DNA from: Methanobacteriota archaeon
GTDB taxonomy: Archaea > Halobacteriota > Methanosarcinia > Methanosarcinales > Methanosarcinaceae
DNA: 64,000 nucleotides
Assembly: GCA_023399215.1 (NCBI GenBank)
Contig: JAEWQJ010000047.1
Location: forward strand, 62,001 to 126,000
Direction: 5' to 3'
This document shows positions 54,241 to 62,849 of this stretch, piece by piece; the stretch's first letter is position 1, and every line of letters begins with the position of its first letter. A program made the translations under genes and the position numbers. Below the pieces are notes generated by a model. It did not search any database. It was not told the DNA's origin and was given only the letters and a program-made list of their open reading frames with translations.

Positions 54241-56555
54241 CTTTCATCACCTCCGTCATACTTCCATCCCTCCACAACTGGCAGCCTCAAAAGCGTACTC
54301 CAGCGTTTTGCAAGTTCAAGCCCGCTCAGGAACCCAACCTGCGGGGAGACTGGTATGGTATCATAATGCACTCCACCTTCAGGGACCGAAGGGACATAAC
54401 TCGAAAGAACAAGGTCCGGCCTGAGATCCCTGACATCCTTAGCCCTCATTTCATCCGTATAGTTTCTCTCTACAGGGAATCCTTCATCGGACAGGAGGCC
54501 AGGACGTTCATTCCTGAAAGTCGAGACTGAAAAACCAACCTTGAGAATTTCCATTCCCAGGTCTCGGATCGTGTCCAGAACCCAGCTGATATCTTCGGTG
54601 TAACTCACCAAGAGTACACGCTTTCCCGAGAGATGGGGAGCATATTTCCCGATCCCTGCTTTGTACACCTTTTCCTGTTCTTGCAGCAAGGAAGAGACAT
54701 CCTTTCCGGGAAGCAAGCGTGCTGCCAGAGCTTTTACCCAAATGGAACTTTCTCGGAAACCCACAGGAAATGGAAGCTCAAAAAACTCAAGCCTGAAACG
54801 CTTGGAGAGGTATTCCTGGATGGCCTGGGTATCAGGGTCGGTACAGGCTAACAGGTTGATCTCCGCTTTTTTAAAAGAGCGAAGGGAAAGGGTATCTGTC
54901 TCTTTTAAAAACCTGCAGTTGACCCTGTATCCCAGTCTTTGAAGCAATTTCTCAACAATACAGAAGTTTTTTTCTTCTTGAGGGGAAAAATTCCTTTCTC
55001 CTATTATGTTAACAAGGCCTTTTTCGGGCCTTACGGAGGGGTCGATCAGATCAGCAACACGTTTGCTGCCCTCGAGCATACCGGCTGAAAAGTCTCCCGT
55101 AATGACCCCTTCCACAGGGATAGGAATGACCCTGGCTCCAGGAAAACGAACTTTGGCTCTTGATGCTGCTTCCCTTATATCGTCTCCTATGATTCCTCCT
55201 GGACAAGTGCTCACCACAAAGACCGTTTGCCAGCCAGCTAAAAGGACTTCTTCTATTCTATTTTCAAGGTTTTCGAGTCCCCCAAAGATAATGTCCTCTT
55301 CCTTCATGTCTGTTGGCAGGAGGCCAGGGACTTGTTTTTTCTTATCTGAGATCTTCCTTTCACCTTCTAATAAAAACGAGCGTGTAAGGGCATCGGCCGT
55401 GATATAGGTGCAACTCCTAGGCCCGTGCAGGACCGTGGCGGCATCGTTAACCTGAAAAGTAGCAGTCACAGCCCCTGAAAAGGCACAGCCGTAAAGGAGA
55501 GGTCTGGAGAAGTGTTTTGCCTGGGATGATGTAGATACTTCTGTTGGAGTTCTGAAGGAAATTTCTGCAGACTGCGCTTCTGGAATCACCGGACAGATTT
55601 TCTCGGAACTTGTTTCTGGTATCTCCATATGGATTTCTGCAAAAGGTCTATTTTCTTGGCTAAGTGAAACAGGTTCAGCACAGGATCTTTTTCTGGATAC
55701 AGAACCTGTTCCGAATGGCTTTATACAGGGACGTTCCCGCCTTCCCAGCACCAGAGCCTCAAGCTCAATGTCACCGAGAGGGTTGGCGGGGTGCAGCAGG
55801 TTCCGGTCCTTTTCCAGGTTTTTCACATACAATGCCAGCTCTCTGAAAATACCTGCAGGAGCAGAGGAAGGAAAAGCTTCAGCCAGAGTTTTCCCTACTT
55901 TTTCAGCCTGAGAAAATATTTCGTCCCTTGGAATAGAAGCCAGCACAGGCAAACCTGTTGCCTGGGCAAAGGTAAAAACTCTTTCCTCTTCCTCAAAAAG
56001 CCCTCGTCTGTTGAAGATAATACCTGCAACCCTGGGAACTGAATCCTCAAAATTTCGGATTCCTCTGAGGATATTGTTAGCAGCGTACAAGGCCATGTAT
56101 TCCCCTGAAGTTACCAGAAAAACAGCATCGGCATATTCTTTTCTCAGGGGAACTGCAAACCCCCCGCAGACAACATCCCCAAGCACATCATAAAGTACGA
56201 CGTCAAAGGAAGAAGCCCTAAGTCCCACACGTTTTAAGACCTCAAAACTGCTCAGTATCCCTCTACCTGCACATCCTATCCCGGGTTTCGGACCCCCGGC
56301 TTCCACGCAGGCAGTACCTCCGTAGCCTTCAAAGACCAGATCTTCAAGCTTCTGTGCTTCCTGAGGAGTTTCACGCATATAGTCCAACACTGTGGGAATG
56401 TCAGCCCCTCCAAGAAGCAGACGGGTGGAATCGTGTTTTGGGTCGCAGCCGACCTGAAGGACCCGCTTTTTCAAAACGGCAAGGGCAGCCGAGAGGTTTG
56501 CAGCAACCGTGGACTTGCCTATGCCCCCCTTCCCATAGAGAGCAATCTGGATTAT
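54237..56555 (-). CDS. NifH-NifD-like fusion protein, apparent AUA start
   Basis: A 772-residue fusion (measured from AUA 56555). Residues 1-280 are a NifH/BchL/CfbC-type reductase: P-loop YGKGGIGKST, QVGCDPKHDST, cluster Cys95 in GPKPGIGCAGRGIL and Cys130 in YDVLGDVVCGGFA, all present. A linker (about 280-345) leads to a NifD-type component 1 domain with Cys357 (LLYGCAFSGAV), Cys382 (LHGPRSCTYI) and Cys451 (VSTCPGGIIGDD). A canonical start would be TTG 56474, but that deletes the P-loop. Upstream the frame is closed by TAA after AGGAGG, leaving only AUA/AUC/AUU codons. The fused ATP-driven reductase and catalytic subunit make it a novel nitrogenase-like architecture; it is neither canonical nif nor separate cfbC/cfbD. 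Confidence 0.87.
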   Translation of the reverse strand: MIQIALYGKGGIGKSTVAANLSAALAVLKKRVLQVGCDPKHDSTRLLLGGADIPTVLDYMRETPQEAQKLEDLVFEGYGGTACVEAGGPKPGIGCAGRGILSSFEVLKRVGLRASSFDVVLYDVLGDVVCGGFAVPLRKEYADAVFLVTSGEYMALYAANNILRGIRNFEDSVPRVAGIIFNRRGLFEEEERVFTFAQATGLPVLASIPRDEIFSQAEKVGKTLAEAFPSSAPAGIFRELALYVKNLEKDRNLLHPANPLGDIELEALVLGRRERPCIKPFGTGSVSRKRSCAEPVSLSQENRPFAEIHMEIPETSSEKICPVIPEAQSAEISFRTPTEVSTSSQAKHFSRPLLYGCAFSGAVTATFQVNDAATVLHGPRSCTYITADALTRSFLLEGERKISDKKKQVPGLLPTDMKEEDIIFGGLENLENRIEEVLLAGWQTVFVVSTCPGGIIGDDIREAASRAKVRFPGARVIPIPVEGVITGDFSAGMLEGSKRVADLIDPSVRPEKGLVNIIGERNFSPQEEKNFCIVEKLLQRLGYRVNCRFLKETDTLSLRSFKKAEINLLACTDPDTQAIQEYLSKRFRLEFFELPFPVGFRESSIWVKALAARLLPGKDVSSLLQEQEKVYKAGIGKYAPHLSGKRVLLVSYTEDISWVLDTIRDLGMEILKVGFSVSTFRNERPGLLSDEGFPVERNYTDEMRAKDVRDLRPDLVLSSYVPSVPEGGVHYDTIPVSPQVGFLSGLELAKRWSTLLRLPVVEGWKYDGGDES

Positions 56556-56561
56556 GTTTTT

Positions 56562-56567
56562 TCCTCC
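56562..56567 (-). promoter_or_regulatory. Shine-Dalgarno AGGAGG before the AUA start
   Basis: AGGAGG ends 6-7 nt before ATA 56555 on the minus strand. This is ideal spacing for initiation. No ATG, GTG or TTG lies between it and codon 28, and an in-frame TAA lies immediately upstream, so it decides the start as AUA (or an adjacent AUC). Confidence 0.7.
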
Positions 56568-57550
56568 TGTTACTTGCGAACTTAAAAGGGTAATCTTCTG
56601 TTTTATCCCTAAATTATTACACTTTTTTAATTTTTTATTTCAACTATATATCGTATACAGCTGACCCACTTTTTTACTCCAACTTCTTCAACTTCGAATT
56701 TGTTTTATTTTACATGATTATTTCACAATACCAAAATGGAATTGAAACTTACTTAACGTTTAACTTTTTGCGCCGTCTGCTGTTGTATCGTGTATTGAAC
56801 TTTCAAATGGTTTTGAATTTGCGAAATTATTTCAGGATACAACATATCATTACTGAACTTGACTTCACCATTAAGCTTTATTTATCCAAGAAGCCATCGT
56901 GAAACTGCAAAACTCTATATGGATTTGTCTTCAACTGTTAAAATACATCTTTAGCATTGTTGGTGTAAAAATATAACTTTCCGGCAAAACCCGAGAAAAG
57001 AGAATTAATTGTTTTTCCTGTTTTACTGAACATATCTAAGTTATCTAACGTATTATAACCGAAGTATAATAAATTTTAGGTTATATTTTTGACTTAAGGT
57101 TATTTTTCTACCCATTTCCAAGAAAAGCCAATATTTTTCTTGCCTGACTTCGGTGGCCTCCTCCACTTGAGAGTATGCACACAGACAAGATACTTGGCTA
57201 CTTTATTTTGCAATCGGGCTAAAATGCAGTTAATTCATGCGAGAAAACAGGTCAGAAAAATACAGAGGTCAAGCCAAACAAAATACAGTAATTTTCCTAC
57301 AAAACCACTCAATATGTTGTCTTGTCTGCTGGCATCTGAACCGGTAATATAGAGGAACTAAAAAGCGATAGAAGTCTATCCAAGGTAATTAACTCCATTT
57401 TCTCTTACTGGAAAATCCTAGACGTATTGTGAGTAGAAACATTCAAATGATTAGACAAAGCTATCTCCCTGTAGCAATAATGAATTATAAAGAGGGGATG
57501 AATCTACGACTGAAGATCTGAAAAAAGTCCTCCTGCAAAAATGTGAAAGT
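56568..57550. other. Long intergenic space, nothing supported
   Basis: Nearly 1 kb of AT-rich sequence between divergent genes. Short frames (for example 56714-56902) have no recognisable homology, codon bias or ribosome binding site. It must contain the promoter of the nitrogenase-like operon (AT-rich 56620-56660). No NrpR-type operator palindrome was recognised. Confidence 0.4.
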
Positions 57551-58312
57551 ATGGATATACCCCTGGTTGGGGTTGCCAGTGTTGAGAGATGGAGCAATCC
57601 TCCTTTTTTACCATGGATGCCTGAGGAATTCTATCCTCAATCCATATATCCTGAAGCAAAATCAGTGATAGTTATCGGACTGCCGGTACCTCTACCGGTT
57701 TTAGAGACAGCCCCCTCTTTGTATTACCATGAATTATACAATACTATAAACACCTTATTGGACCAATACACATACAGACTTGCCAATTTCCTGACCGATA
57801 GAGGATACCCATCTATTTTCATACCTAGAGATGGGTATGGAAGCGTTCAGGTACTCATTGAAAATCCTACTGCATTCTTTTCTCACAGACATGCTGCTTT
57901 ACTCGCTGGGCTAGGAACTTTTGGGGTAAATAATACGATCCTTACACCAGAGTACGGTCCCAGGGTCCGTTTCGGTTCAATTCTGTCCACAGCCGAGCTT
58001 CCTCAAGATCCAATGCTAGAGACTCAGCTTTGCACCCGTTGTATGCGTTGTGTAAAAATGTGCCCATCAAATGCTCTTAATAAGGAAGACTATCCCAGCG
58101 GACTGACAGATAAGAAAGCTTGTTCCGCTTATAGCGCTGAATTAAATAAGCGTCACATTTCGCCTTGTGGTATATGTATCAAGGTCTGTCCAGTAGGAAA
58201 TGATAGAGTGCTATATAAAAGAGATAATGATGCAATATACGTAGATGAGGAGCTTTTTGCCAATCACCATAAAGCTTGGAAGCACGTTAGATCTTATGGA
58301 GGAAAATTATAG
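57551..58312 (+). CDS. QueG-like 4Fe-4S reductase domain protein
   Basis: A 253-residue iron-sulfur protein related to epoxyqueuosine reductase/reductive dehalogenase-like proteins. YPEAKSVIVIGLPVP and GLGTFGVNNTILTPEYGPRVRFGSIL correspond to the cobalamin-binding domain. Two 4Fe-4S motifs follow: C-x2-C-x2-C-x3-CP in CTRCMRCVKMCPSNAL and CGICIKVCPVG. Queuosine epoxide is not expected in archaea, so the substrate is unknown. Coding-like sequence in the same frame continues upstream of ATG 57551 (STTEDLKKVLLQKCES) without a start codon, and a one-base shift would restore ATG at 57497. So the annotated start may be a secondary or damaged one. Confidence 0.8.
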   Translation: MDIPLVGVASVERWSNPPFLPWMPEEFYPQSIYPEAKSVIVIGLPVPLPVLETAPSLYYHELYNTINTLLDQYTYRLANFLTDRGYPSIFIPRDGYGSVQVLIENPTAFFSHRHAALLAGLGTFGVNNTILTPEYGPRVRFGSILSTAELPQDPMLETQLCTRCMRCVKMCPSNALNKEDYPSGLTDKKACSAYSAELNKRHISPCGICIKVCPVGNDRVLYKRDNDAIYVDEELFANHHKAWKHVRSYGGKL

Positions 58313-58391
58313 GCTATATATCAATTAGTTTTAATAGCTAACACTTTTTTCAGGATTATCCATAATAGCTTTAGTGTGAATATGCGTCATT

Positions 58392-58422
58392 GCTTGTAGC
58401 AGGGCTCACCAGCGTAACTTTG
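58392..58422 (+). repeat. 31-bp inverted-repeat arm A
   Basis: GCTTGTAGCAGGGCTCACCA and the following AGCGTAACTTTG match, in inverted orientation, 60960-60990 at 25 of 31 positions. The pair brackets the MITE-like element and the lectin gene; these may be IS ends. Confidence 0.5.
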
Positions 58423-58871
58423 ATTATCTATTTTAAAATAAATCTAAATAATAAGTTGAAAAGTCGAATCGCGGAATAAGGTTGACTTCTAGTTGACGTT
58501 GTTTCTATCTTGGTAAAAATGAGGTCGTCCAGCAGTTGTTGATTGATATTATTATAAGTAATGAAATAGAGCCTCTTGAATTCTCTTTTCCATCCATTTT
58601 GTATTTTCATAAGACTATCGCAGTGTAAGTAAATAAATGCAAGTGGAAGCAGTGTTTGACTTTTATCATCAAAACATCAATCGGATATTAGTGGACAACC
58701 AAAAATGAAAACAATGATTTTAGTAACTTTTACAACTGCACGCTCGCGCAATGTACCACGTTGTTTGCAGAGGGTGTGCGCTTCCAACATTGATTTTTAA
58801 TTCCATAATGAGGTAATCTATTCCAACAACAAATTGTGAAAAATAGATCCAAAATTTTATAAAACTGACCT

Positions 58872-59032
58872 TCTGCAGATATCTTCAAAAAAATAACATT
58901 TTTCTTGTTATCGTTTTTGGAGAATTATTCGAAAATCTGCAGTTATTGTCTCAACTGAAGCTTCGGAAATGTGTGCTGGAAATTTTCAATGAAGGCAAAA
59001 GGTCGAAAATTGTAGGAGATTTCAAAAACACA
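58872..59032. repeat. Dispersed intergenic repeat, copy 2
   Basis: Second copy of the repeat at 345-503, in the same orientation. Conserved blocks include TCTTCAAAAAAATAACATTT and TTCTTGTTATCGTTTTTGG. No protein frame is conserved between the copies. Surrounding 58430-58870 and 59033-59200 show no supported gene; an open minus-strand frame at 58428-58610 is not protein-like. Confidence 0.6.
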
Positions 59033-59200
59033 TGTTTGAGCAACTGGGCAGTTTTCAGAAAAGAAAGTGGAATAAATCAAGGGAGAGATATTTTTAGTGT
59101 TTTTAGCTGCTTCAGTATTTTCAGTATTTTATCTTTTCATTTTCTCCAAATTCGTTGAAAAGCACACGATTCGAATAAGTAAGGATAATAGAAAAAAATT

Positions 59201-59421
59201 GTAACTATTCAGCCCATGTGAAACAGAATCGATAACTATCCTTATTAAAATTCAAAATAACTATCCTTATTAAAATTCAATCGACAAATTTCTGTAAATT
59301 TATTTCCATAAACTACTGGCGATTGACTGTTTTTCTTTCTTTTCCGCAGATTATTTATTGGATTTGTCGCTTTTAATAAAATCGACACCATTAGACACGT
59401 TTGGATAGGCTGAATAGTTAC
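59201..59421. mobile_element. MITE-like element with 14-bp perfect terminal inverted repeats
   Basis: GTAACTATTCAGCC (59201-59214) and its exact reverse complement GGCTGAATAGTTAC (59408-59421) bound 221 bp without coding capacity. Inside, ATAACTATCCTTATTAAAAT occurs twice in tandem. Weak similarity of the arms extends further inward. It fits a non-autonomous miniature insertion element; no target duplication is obvious. Confidence 0.55.
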
Positions 59422-59433
59422 TATATAATATAA

Positions 59434-60390
59434 TTAATTCGATTGATTGAGTTGCAGATGATACCACTTATGCTGCATAGTTTTATTTTCACCTATAGAG
59501 AAAACATCGATACGTTGTGACTCCCACGAGACGGCTGCAGGTGCAGAGTACAATTCCCCGCCTCTACACATCCATTCATGCCAGGAACCGTCATACCATT
59601 TATGTTTCAGTGTATTATAATCACTTCCAACTGTGAAACAATCCAACCTATAAGGTGCCCAGGAGGAGACAGCTACACCTTCAGTAAATTCTCCACCTAG
59701 ACTTTCCCAGTCATACCAGGTGTCATTAAACGACTTATGCTGCATAGATTTGTCTTTGCCTAAAGCGAAAACATCGATACGATTTGAATCGGACGAGACG
59801 GCTGCAGGTGCAGAATACAGTTCACCGCCCAGATCTTCCCAGTCATGCCAGGAACCATCAAACCACTTATGCTGCAGTGTCCGATTAGCTCCAACTGCGA
59901 AACAATCCAACCGATTGGGTGCCCAAGAGGAGACAGCTACACCTTCAGTAAGTTCACCACCTAGACTTTCCCAGTCATGCCAGGAGCCATCAAACCACTT
60001 ATGCTGCATAGATTTATCTTTACCTATAGCGAAAACATCGATACGATTTGAGTCCCATGAGACGGCTGCAGGTGCAGAATACAGTTCACCGCCCAGATCT
60101 TCCCAGTCATGCCAGGAACCATCAAACCACTTATGCTGCAGTGTCCGATTAGCTCCAACTGAGAAACAATCCAATCGATTGGGTGCCCAGGAGGAGACAG
60201 CTACACCTTCAGTAAGTTCGCCACCCAGATCTTCCCACTTGCTCCAAACTGGAGAAATGTTTTGTGACGCAACGTCGTCGGTAGTTGAAACGGATTCGGC
60301 ACCTGCTATTGCACCTGATAGTGTCAATGCAAATAAGATTGCAAGCAAAATAGCTAATGTATTTTTGATTTGTCCTTTCATTCTATGCAT
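59434..60390 (-). CDS. Secreted PLL-like lectin/propeller repeat protein
   Basis: A 318-residue protein with signal peptide (TLAILLAILFALTLSGAIAG) followed by about six to seven blades of about 47 residues, each with WxDWEDLGGEL, AVSWDSNRIDVFAIG and MQHKWFDGSWHDWE. Such repeats form seven-bladed propeller lectins of the PLL/fucose-binding type, common in soil bacteria. Alternate blades (AVSSWAPNRLDCFAVGANR and AVSWDSNRIDVFAIGKDK) form an ABAB pattern with almost identical DNA, indicating recent duplication of a two-blade unit. It is probably exported and binds glycans. Bacterial origin is likely. Confidence 0.82.
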   Translation of the reverse strand: MHRMKGQIKNTLAILLAILFALTLSGAIAGAESVSTTDDVASQNISPVWSKWEDLGGELTEGVAVSSWAPNRLDCFSVGANRTLQHKWFDGSWHDWEDLGGELYSAPAAVSWDSNRIDVFAIGKDKSMQHKWFDGSWHDWESLGGELTEGVAVSSWAPNRLDCFAVGANRTLQHKWFDGSWHDWEDLGGELYSAPAAVSSDSNRIDVFALGKDKSMQHKSFNDTWYDWESLGGEFTEGVAVSSWAPYRLDCFTVGSDYNTLKHKWYDGSWHEWMCRGGELYSAPAAVSWESQRIDVFSIGENKTMQHKWYHLQLNQSN

Positions 60391-60641
60391 TCCCGAATTT
60401 ATGGTTCAATCTTACAAAACTTGACAGTATCACGAATTTGCTGTAAATTTTACACTAAGTTTTCGTACACGGATGATGAAATTAATTTAACTATATCGAA
60501 TTTTGATCCATTGACTTCTTAAATGTATAATTTTACAGAAAAATCGGCACACTGCCAGAATTTCCAAGGAATTTTATTTTAGTATTTTATAGAAGTAACT
60601 TCTTATATTGTATTAAAATATGAATATTAATAATTTGTTAT

Positions 60642-60962
60642 TTATCTTTTTAAATTTATGTTAATATATATTTCTGGGGTTGCGGTGCAAAAATTTGGTT
60701 TTGTTCCAAAATCAGCGCAAAAACGTTCACAATTAGGAAATTTAATTCTTCTCATCCCCGAAAAAGGGCATACAAAGGCAAAAATACTAATTTTAAACTG
60801 CGAAAATATCGTTTTTGGACTACGGCCCTTCATATAGCCATCTCGTAAATATTCAATAGAGAGTCGGAGAATAATCCCACTTTTTGGTATAAGATTGCGA
60901 AATAAAAAAGCAGAAGTTTCCAGAGATTTCATGGAAAACATACAAAAAAAATTGAACACCAA
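60642..60962 (-). CDS. Uncertain small ORF next to the inverted repeat
   Basis: A 106-codon frame (RLSIEYLRDGYMKGRSPKTI ... CPFSGMRRIKFPNCERFCAD) is richer in Cys and basic residues than chance frames nearby. It begins at the edge of the 60960-60990 inverted repeat. No family is recognised and there is no good ribosome binding site. Confidence 0.25.
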   Translation of the reverse strand: MVFNFFCMFSMKSLETSAFLFRNLIPKSGIILRLSIEYLRDGYMKGRSPKTIFSQFKISIFAFVCPFSGMRRIKFPNCERFCADFGTKPNFCTATPEIYININLKR

Positions 60963-60990
60963 AGTTGCGCTGGCGCACCCCGCTGCAAGC
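60960..60990 (-). repeat. 31-bp inverted-repeat arm B
   Basis: On the minus strand this reads GCTTGCAGCGGGGTGCGCCA then GCGCAACTTTG, the inverted partner of 58392-58422. Five of the six differences are transitions, as expected for two decaying copies of one sequence. Confidence 0.5.
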
Positions 60991-61177
60991 TAGTAGGGTA
61001 TTCAAAAGAAATAAAACTTGAAGTTTTTTTTCGAACTGCTCTAAATAGTGAAATTTATTTTAGCAGCTTGCAGTATTATAAAGTAATCAAAAGAGTTTAA
61101 GGGTTCAGTCTCTTGCTCATCAAAAATCGATAGATAATTAGCTTCAACTATTTATAAAAATATTTATTTATCGTCTT

Positions 61178-61492
61178 ATGTTACTCACTGCGACTGATAT
61201 TGAGAAAGAAGCAGTTATGAAGCTTTTAAAACCACTACCAAAAAAGAAAAAAGTACTCATGGGTCATATTGGCGTTGAAACTTATTATATTGGAATGTTT
61301 GGAAAATTCAAAACTGTTGTAACAAAATGCGAGATGGGTTCTTTGGGGAGTGGATCCACAATACTTGCACCTACGATGGGTATAAAAATGGTCTCCTAGG
61401 GGAATTATTATGATAGGTATTGCATATGGTAAGCATAAAAACATAGCAAAAATCGTTAAGGCAGAAAAAGCCAAAGGTATGATTAGAAGATA
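61178..61492 (+). pseudogene. Truncated, frameshifted nucleoside-phosphorylase-superfamily protein
   Basis: MLLTATDIEKEAVMKLLKPL, YYIGMFGKFKTVVTKCEMGS, TILAPTMGIK is the N-terminal part of a phosphorylase-superfamily (PNP/MTAN-like) protein. After a frame change near 61395 it continues MIGIAYGKHKN and then non-homologous sequence to a stop at about 61491. The remaining catalytic part is lost. Similar proteins occur as nucleotide-processing components of bacterial conflict systems, but this copy is dead. It ends 7 bp before the methyltransferase gene. Confidence 0.65.
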
Positions 61493-61498
61493 AGGAGT

Positions 61499-62272
61499 AT
61501 GAAAATGGAAGAAATAACAATCCACGAATTTGATTTTGCCCTCATCAATGAATTTTTCACAGAGCTTGAACGGCAGGGACCCGGCAGTCCCGAAGAAACC
61601 ATCAGGGCATTAGGTTTTATCGGAAATCTTTCAAACAAAACAAAAATTGCCGATTTAGGCTGCGGCACAGGCTTTCAAACAATGGTTCTGGCACAAAATA
61701 CAGAAGCAACCATCACCGCCCTCGACCTTTACGCTGGCTCGATTGATAAACTTAAAGCAACAGCTGGAAAACTTGGTTTGCAGAACAGAGTAAAAGGTAT
61801 TGTCGGTTCAATGGATAATTTGCCGTTTCAGAATGAAGAATTTGATATTATATGGTCTGAAGGGGCTATTGCCAATATAGGTTTTGAAAAAGGCTTGAAT
61901 CACTGGAAAGGCTTCCTCAAAAAAGATGGTTATATTGCCGTAACATATGAGTCATGGTTTACCGATGAACGCCCCGCTGAAATTGAGAAGTGGTGGTTGG
62001 ACGCAGTTCCTGAAATTGGCACAATAGGGCATAATATTTCCATCATGCAAAAAACAGGTTATATTCCTGTTGCCGCATTTACGCTGCCTGAAAATTGTTG
62101 GATAGACAATTATTTTATTCCGCAAAAAGCAAGGCAAGAGGAATTCTTGAAAAAACATGCGGGAAATAAAACCGTTGAGGATATGATTGCATTTATGAGG
62201 CGTGAGGCAGACTTGTATTCAAAATACAAACAGTATTATGGATATGTATTTTATATTGGGAAAAAGATGTAA
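61499..62272 (+). CDS. Class I SAM-dependent methyltransferase
   Basis: A 257-residue Rossmann methyltransferase. SAM motif I is IADLGCGTGFQTMVLA, motif II is ITALDLYAGSIDKLK, followed by IVGSMDNLPFQNEEFDIIWSEGAI (motif III/IV) and GYIAVTYESWF. Substrate unknown; the sequence is closest in style to small-molecule methyltransferases of Firmicutes, so transfer is suspected. GGAG precedes the start at ideal spacing. Bacterial-like debris (62290-62400, including RNCFAPPFPLERFEEMTRL) follows on the same strand. Confidence 0.88.
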   Translation: MKMEEITIHEFDFALINEFFTELERQGPGSPEETIRALGFIGNLSNKTKIADLGCGTGFQTMVLAQNTEATITALDLYAGSIDKLKATAGKLGLQNRVKGIVGSMDNLPFQNEEFDIIWSEGAIANIGFEKGLNHWKGFLKKDGYIAVTYESWFTDERPAEIEKWWLDAVPEIGTIGHNISIMQKTGYIPVAAFTLPENCWIDNYFIPQKARQEEFLKKHAGNKTVEDMIAFMRREADLYSKYKQYYGYVFYIGKKM

Positions 62273-62479
62273 AATAATAATGATTTACGCCGCTACTTCG
62301 TATACCAGACCAGAAACTGCTTCGCGCCGCCATTTCCGTTGGAACGCTTTGAAGAAATGACACGGCTTGTGGACGGTGATGGGAGCACGACGCTTAGATA
62401 ATTTATATTTTGTTTGGAGGTAAGTACAGGGATTTCAAAAGCGAACAACTGGCATATTGCGGGATATATTGCGTGTAGT

Positions 62480-62717
62480 TAGCTTTTTCCCTTATTCGCC
62501 TAGCCCACCAGCAGATACTTTACCAGAGCTACCGGGCCGATGCCTGGTCTGCCGTTGTTCGGACATACAAATCCTGAACTTCGTCGTAAATGAAGCTGAA
62601 ATCCACGGCTGCTTCCAGCTTTCGCAGGGAGTGCTCCTCCGGTACCAGATCCTCCAGAGTGATACAGTGCATTTTTATTTGTATTCCATTCCGTTCCCTC
62701 AGCATCCCCAAAAACAT
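62480..62717 (-). pseudogene. IS1182-like transposase N-terminal fragment
   Basis: Minus-strand MFLGMLRERNGIQIKMHCIT, LEDLVPEEHSLRKLEAAVDF, SFIYDEVQDLY is the N-terminus of IS1182-type (DUF772) transposases. A frameshift after this gives a wrong frame (VRTTADQASAR) while the +1 frame continues GPVALVKYLLVG before more stops. No catalytic domain remains. It sits between the methyltransferase debris and uvrB. Confidence 0.65.
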
Positions 62718-62849
62718 CCTACCGTTACTTTTCTGCCTCTATTATATCATTTTTGTGCAAAATCTGTTTTTACTTTCGATGTAACATTTAGTAAATCCCC
62801 TCAGTCTACTTTCCTTTTAAGCTATTTTTCCCCTCAAGTCACTCTCCTC

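Noticed and set aside
54237..56474. TTG 56474 as start of the NifH-NifD fusion
   Set aside because: It would remove the P-loop, the most conserved part of the NifH domain, and it has no ribosome binding site. The frame clearly extends upstream.
52945..56555. Assignment as canonical nitrogenase (nifHDK)
   Set aside because: H and D are fused, no FeMo-cofactor ligands were recognised, the K-like protein lacks one Cys position, and no nif assembly genes are adjacent.
58312..58405. Possible UAG readthrough of the QueG-like gene
   Set aside because: The stop is TAG and 30 more codons are open, but the extension has no conserved or protein-like features, unlike the YwbE case.
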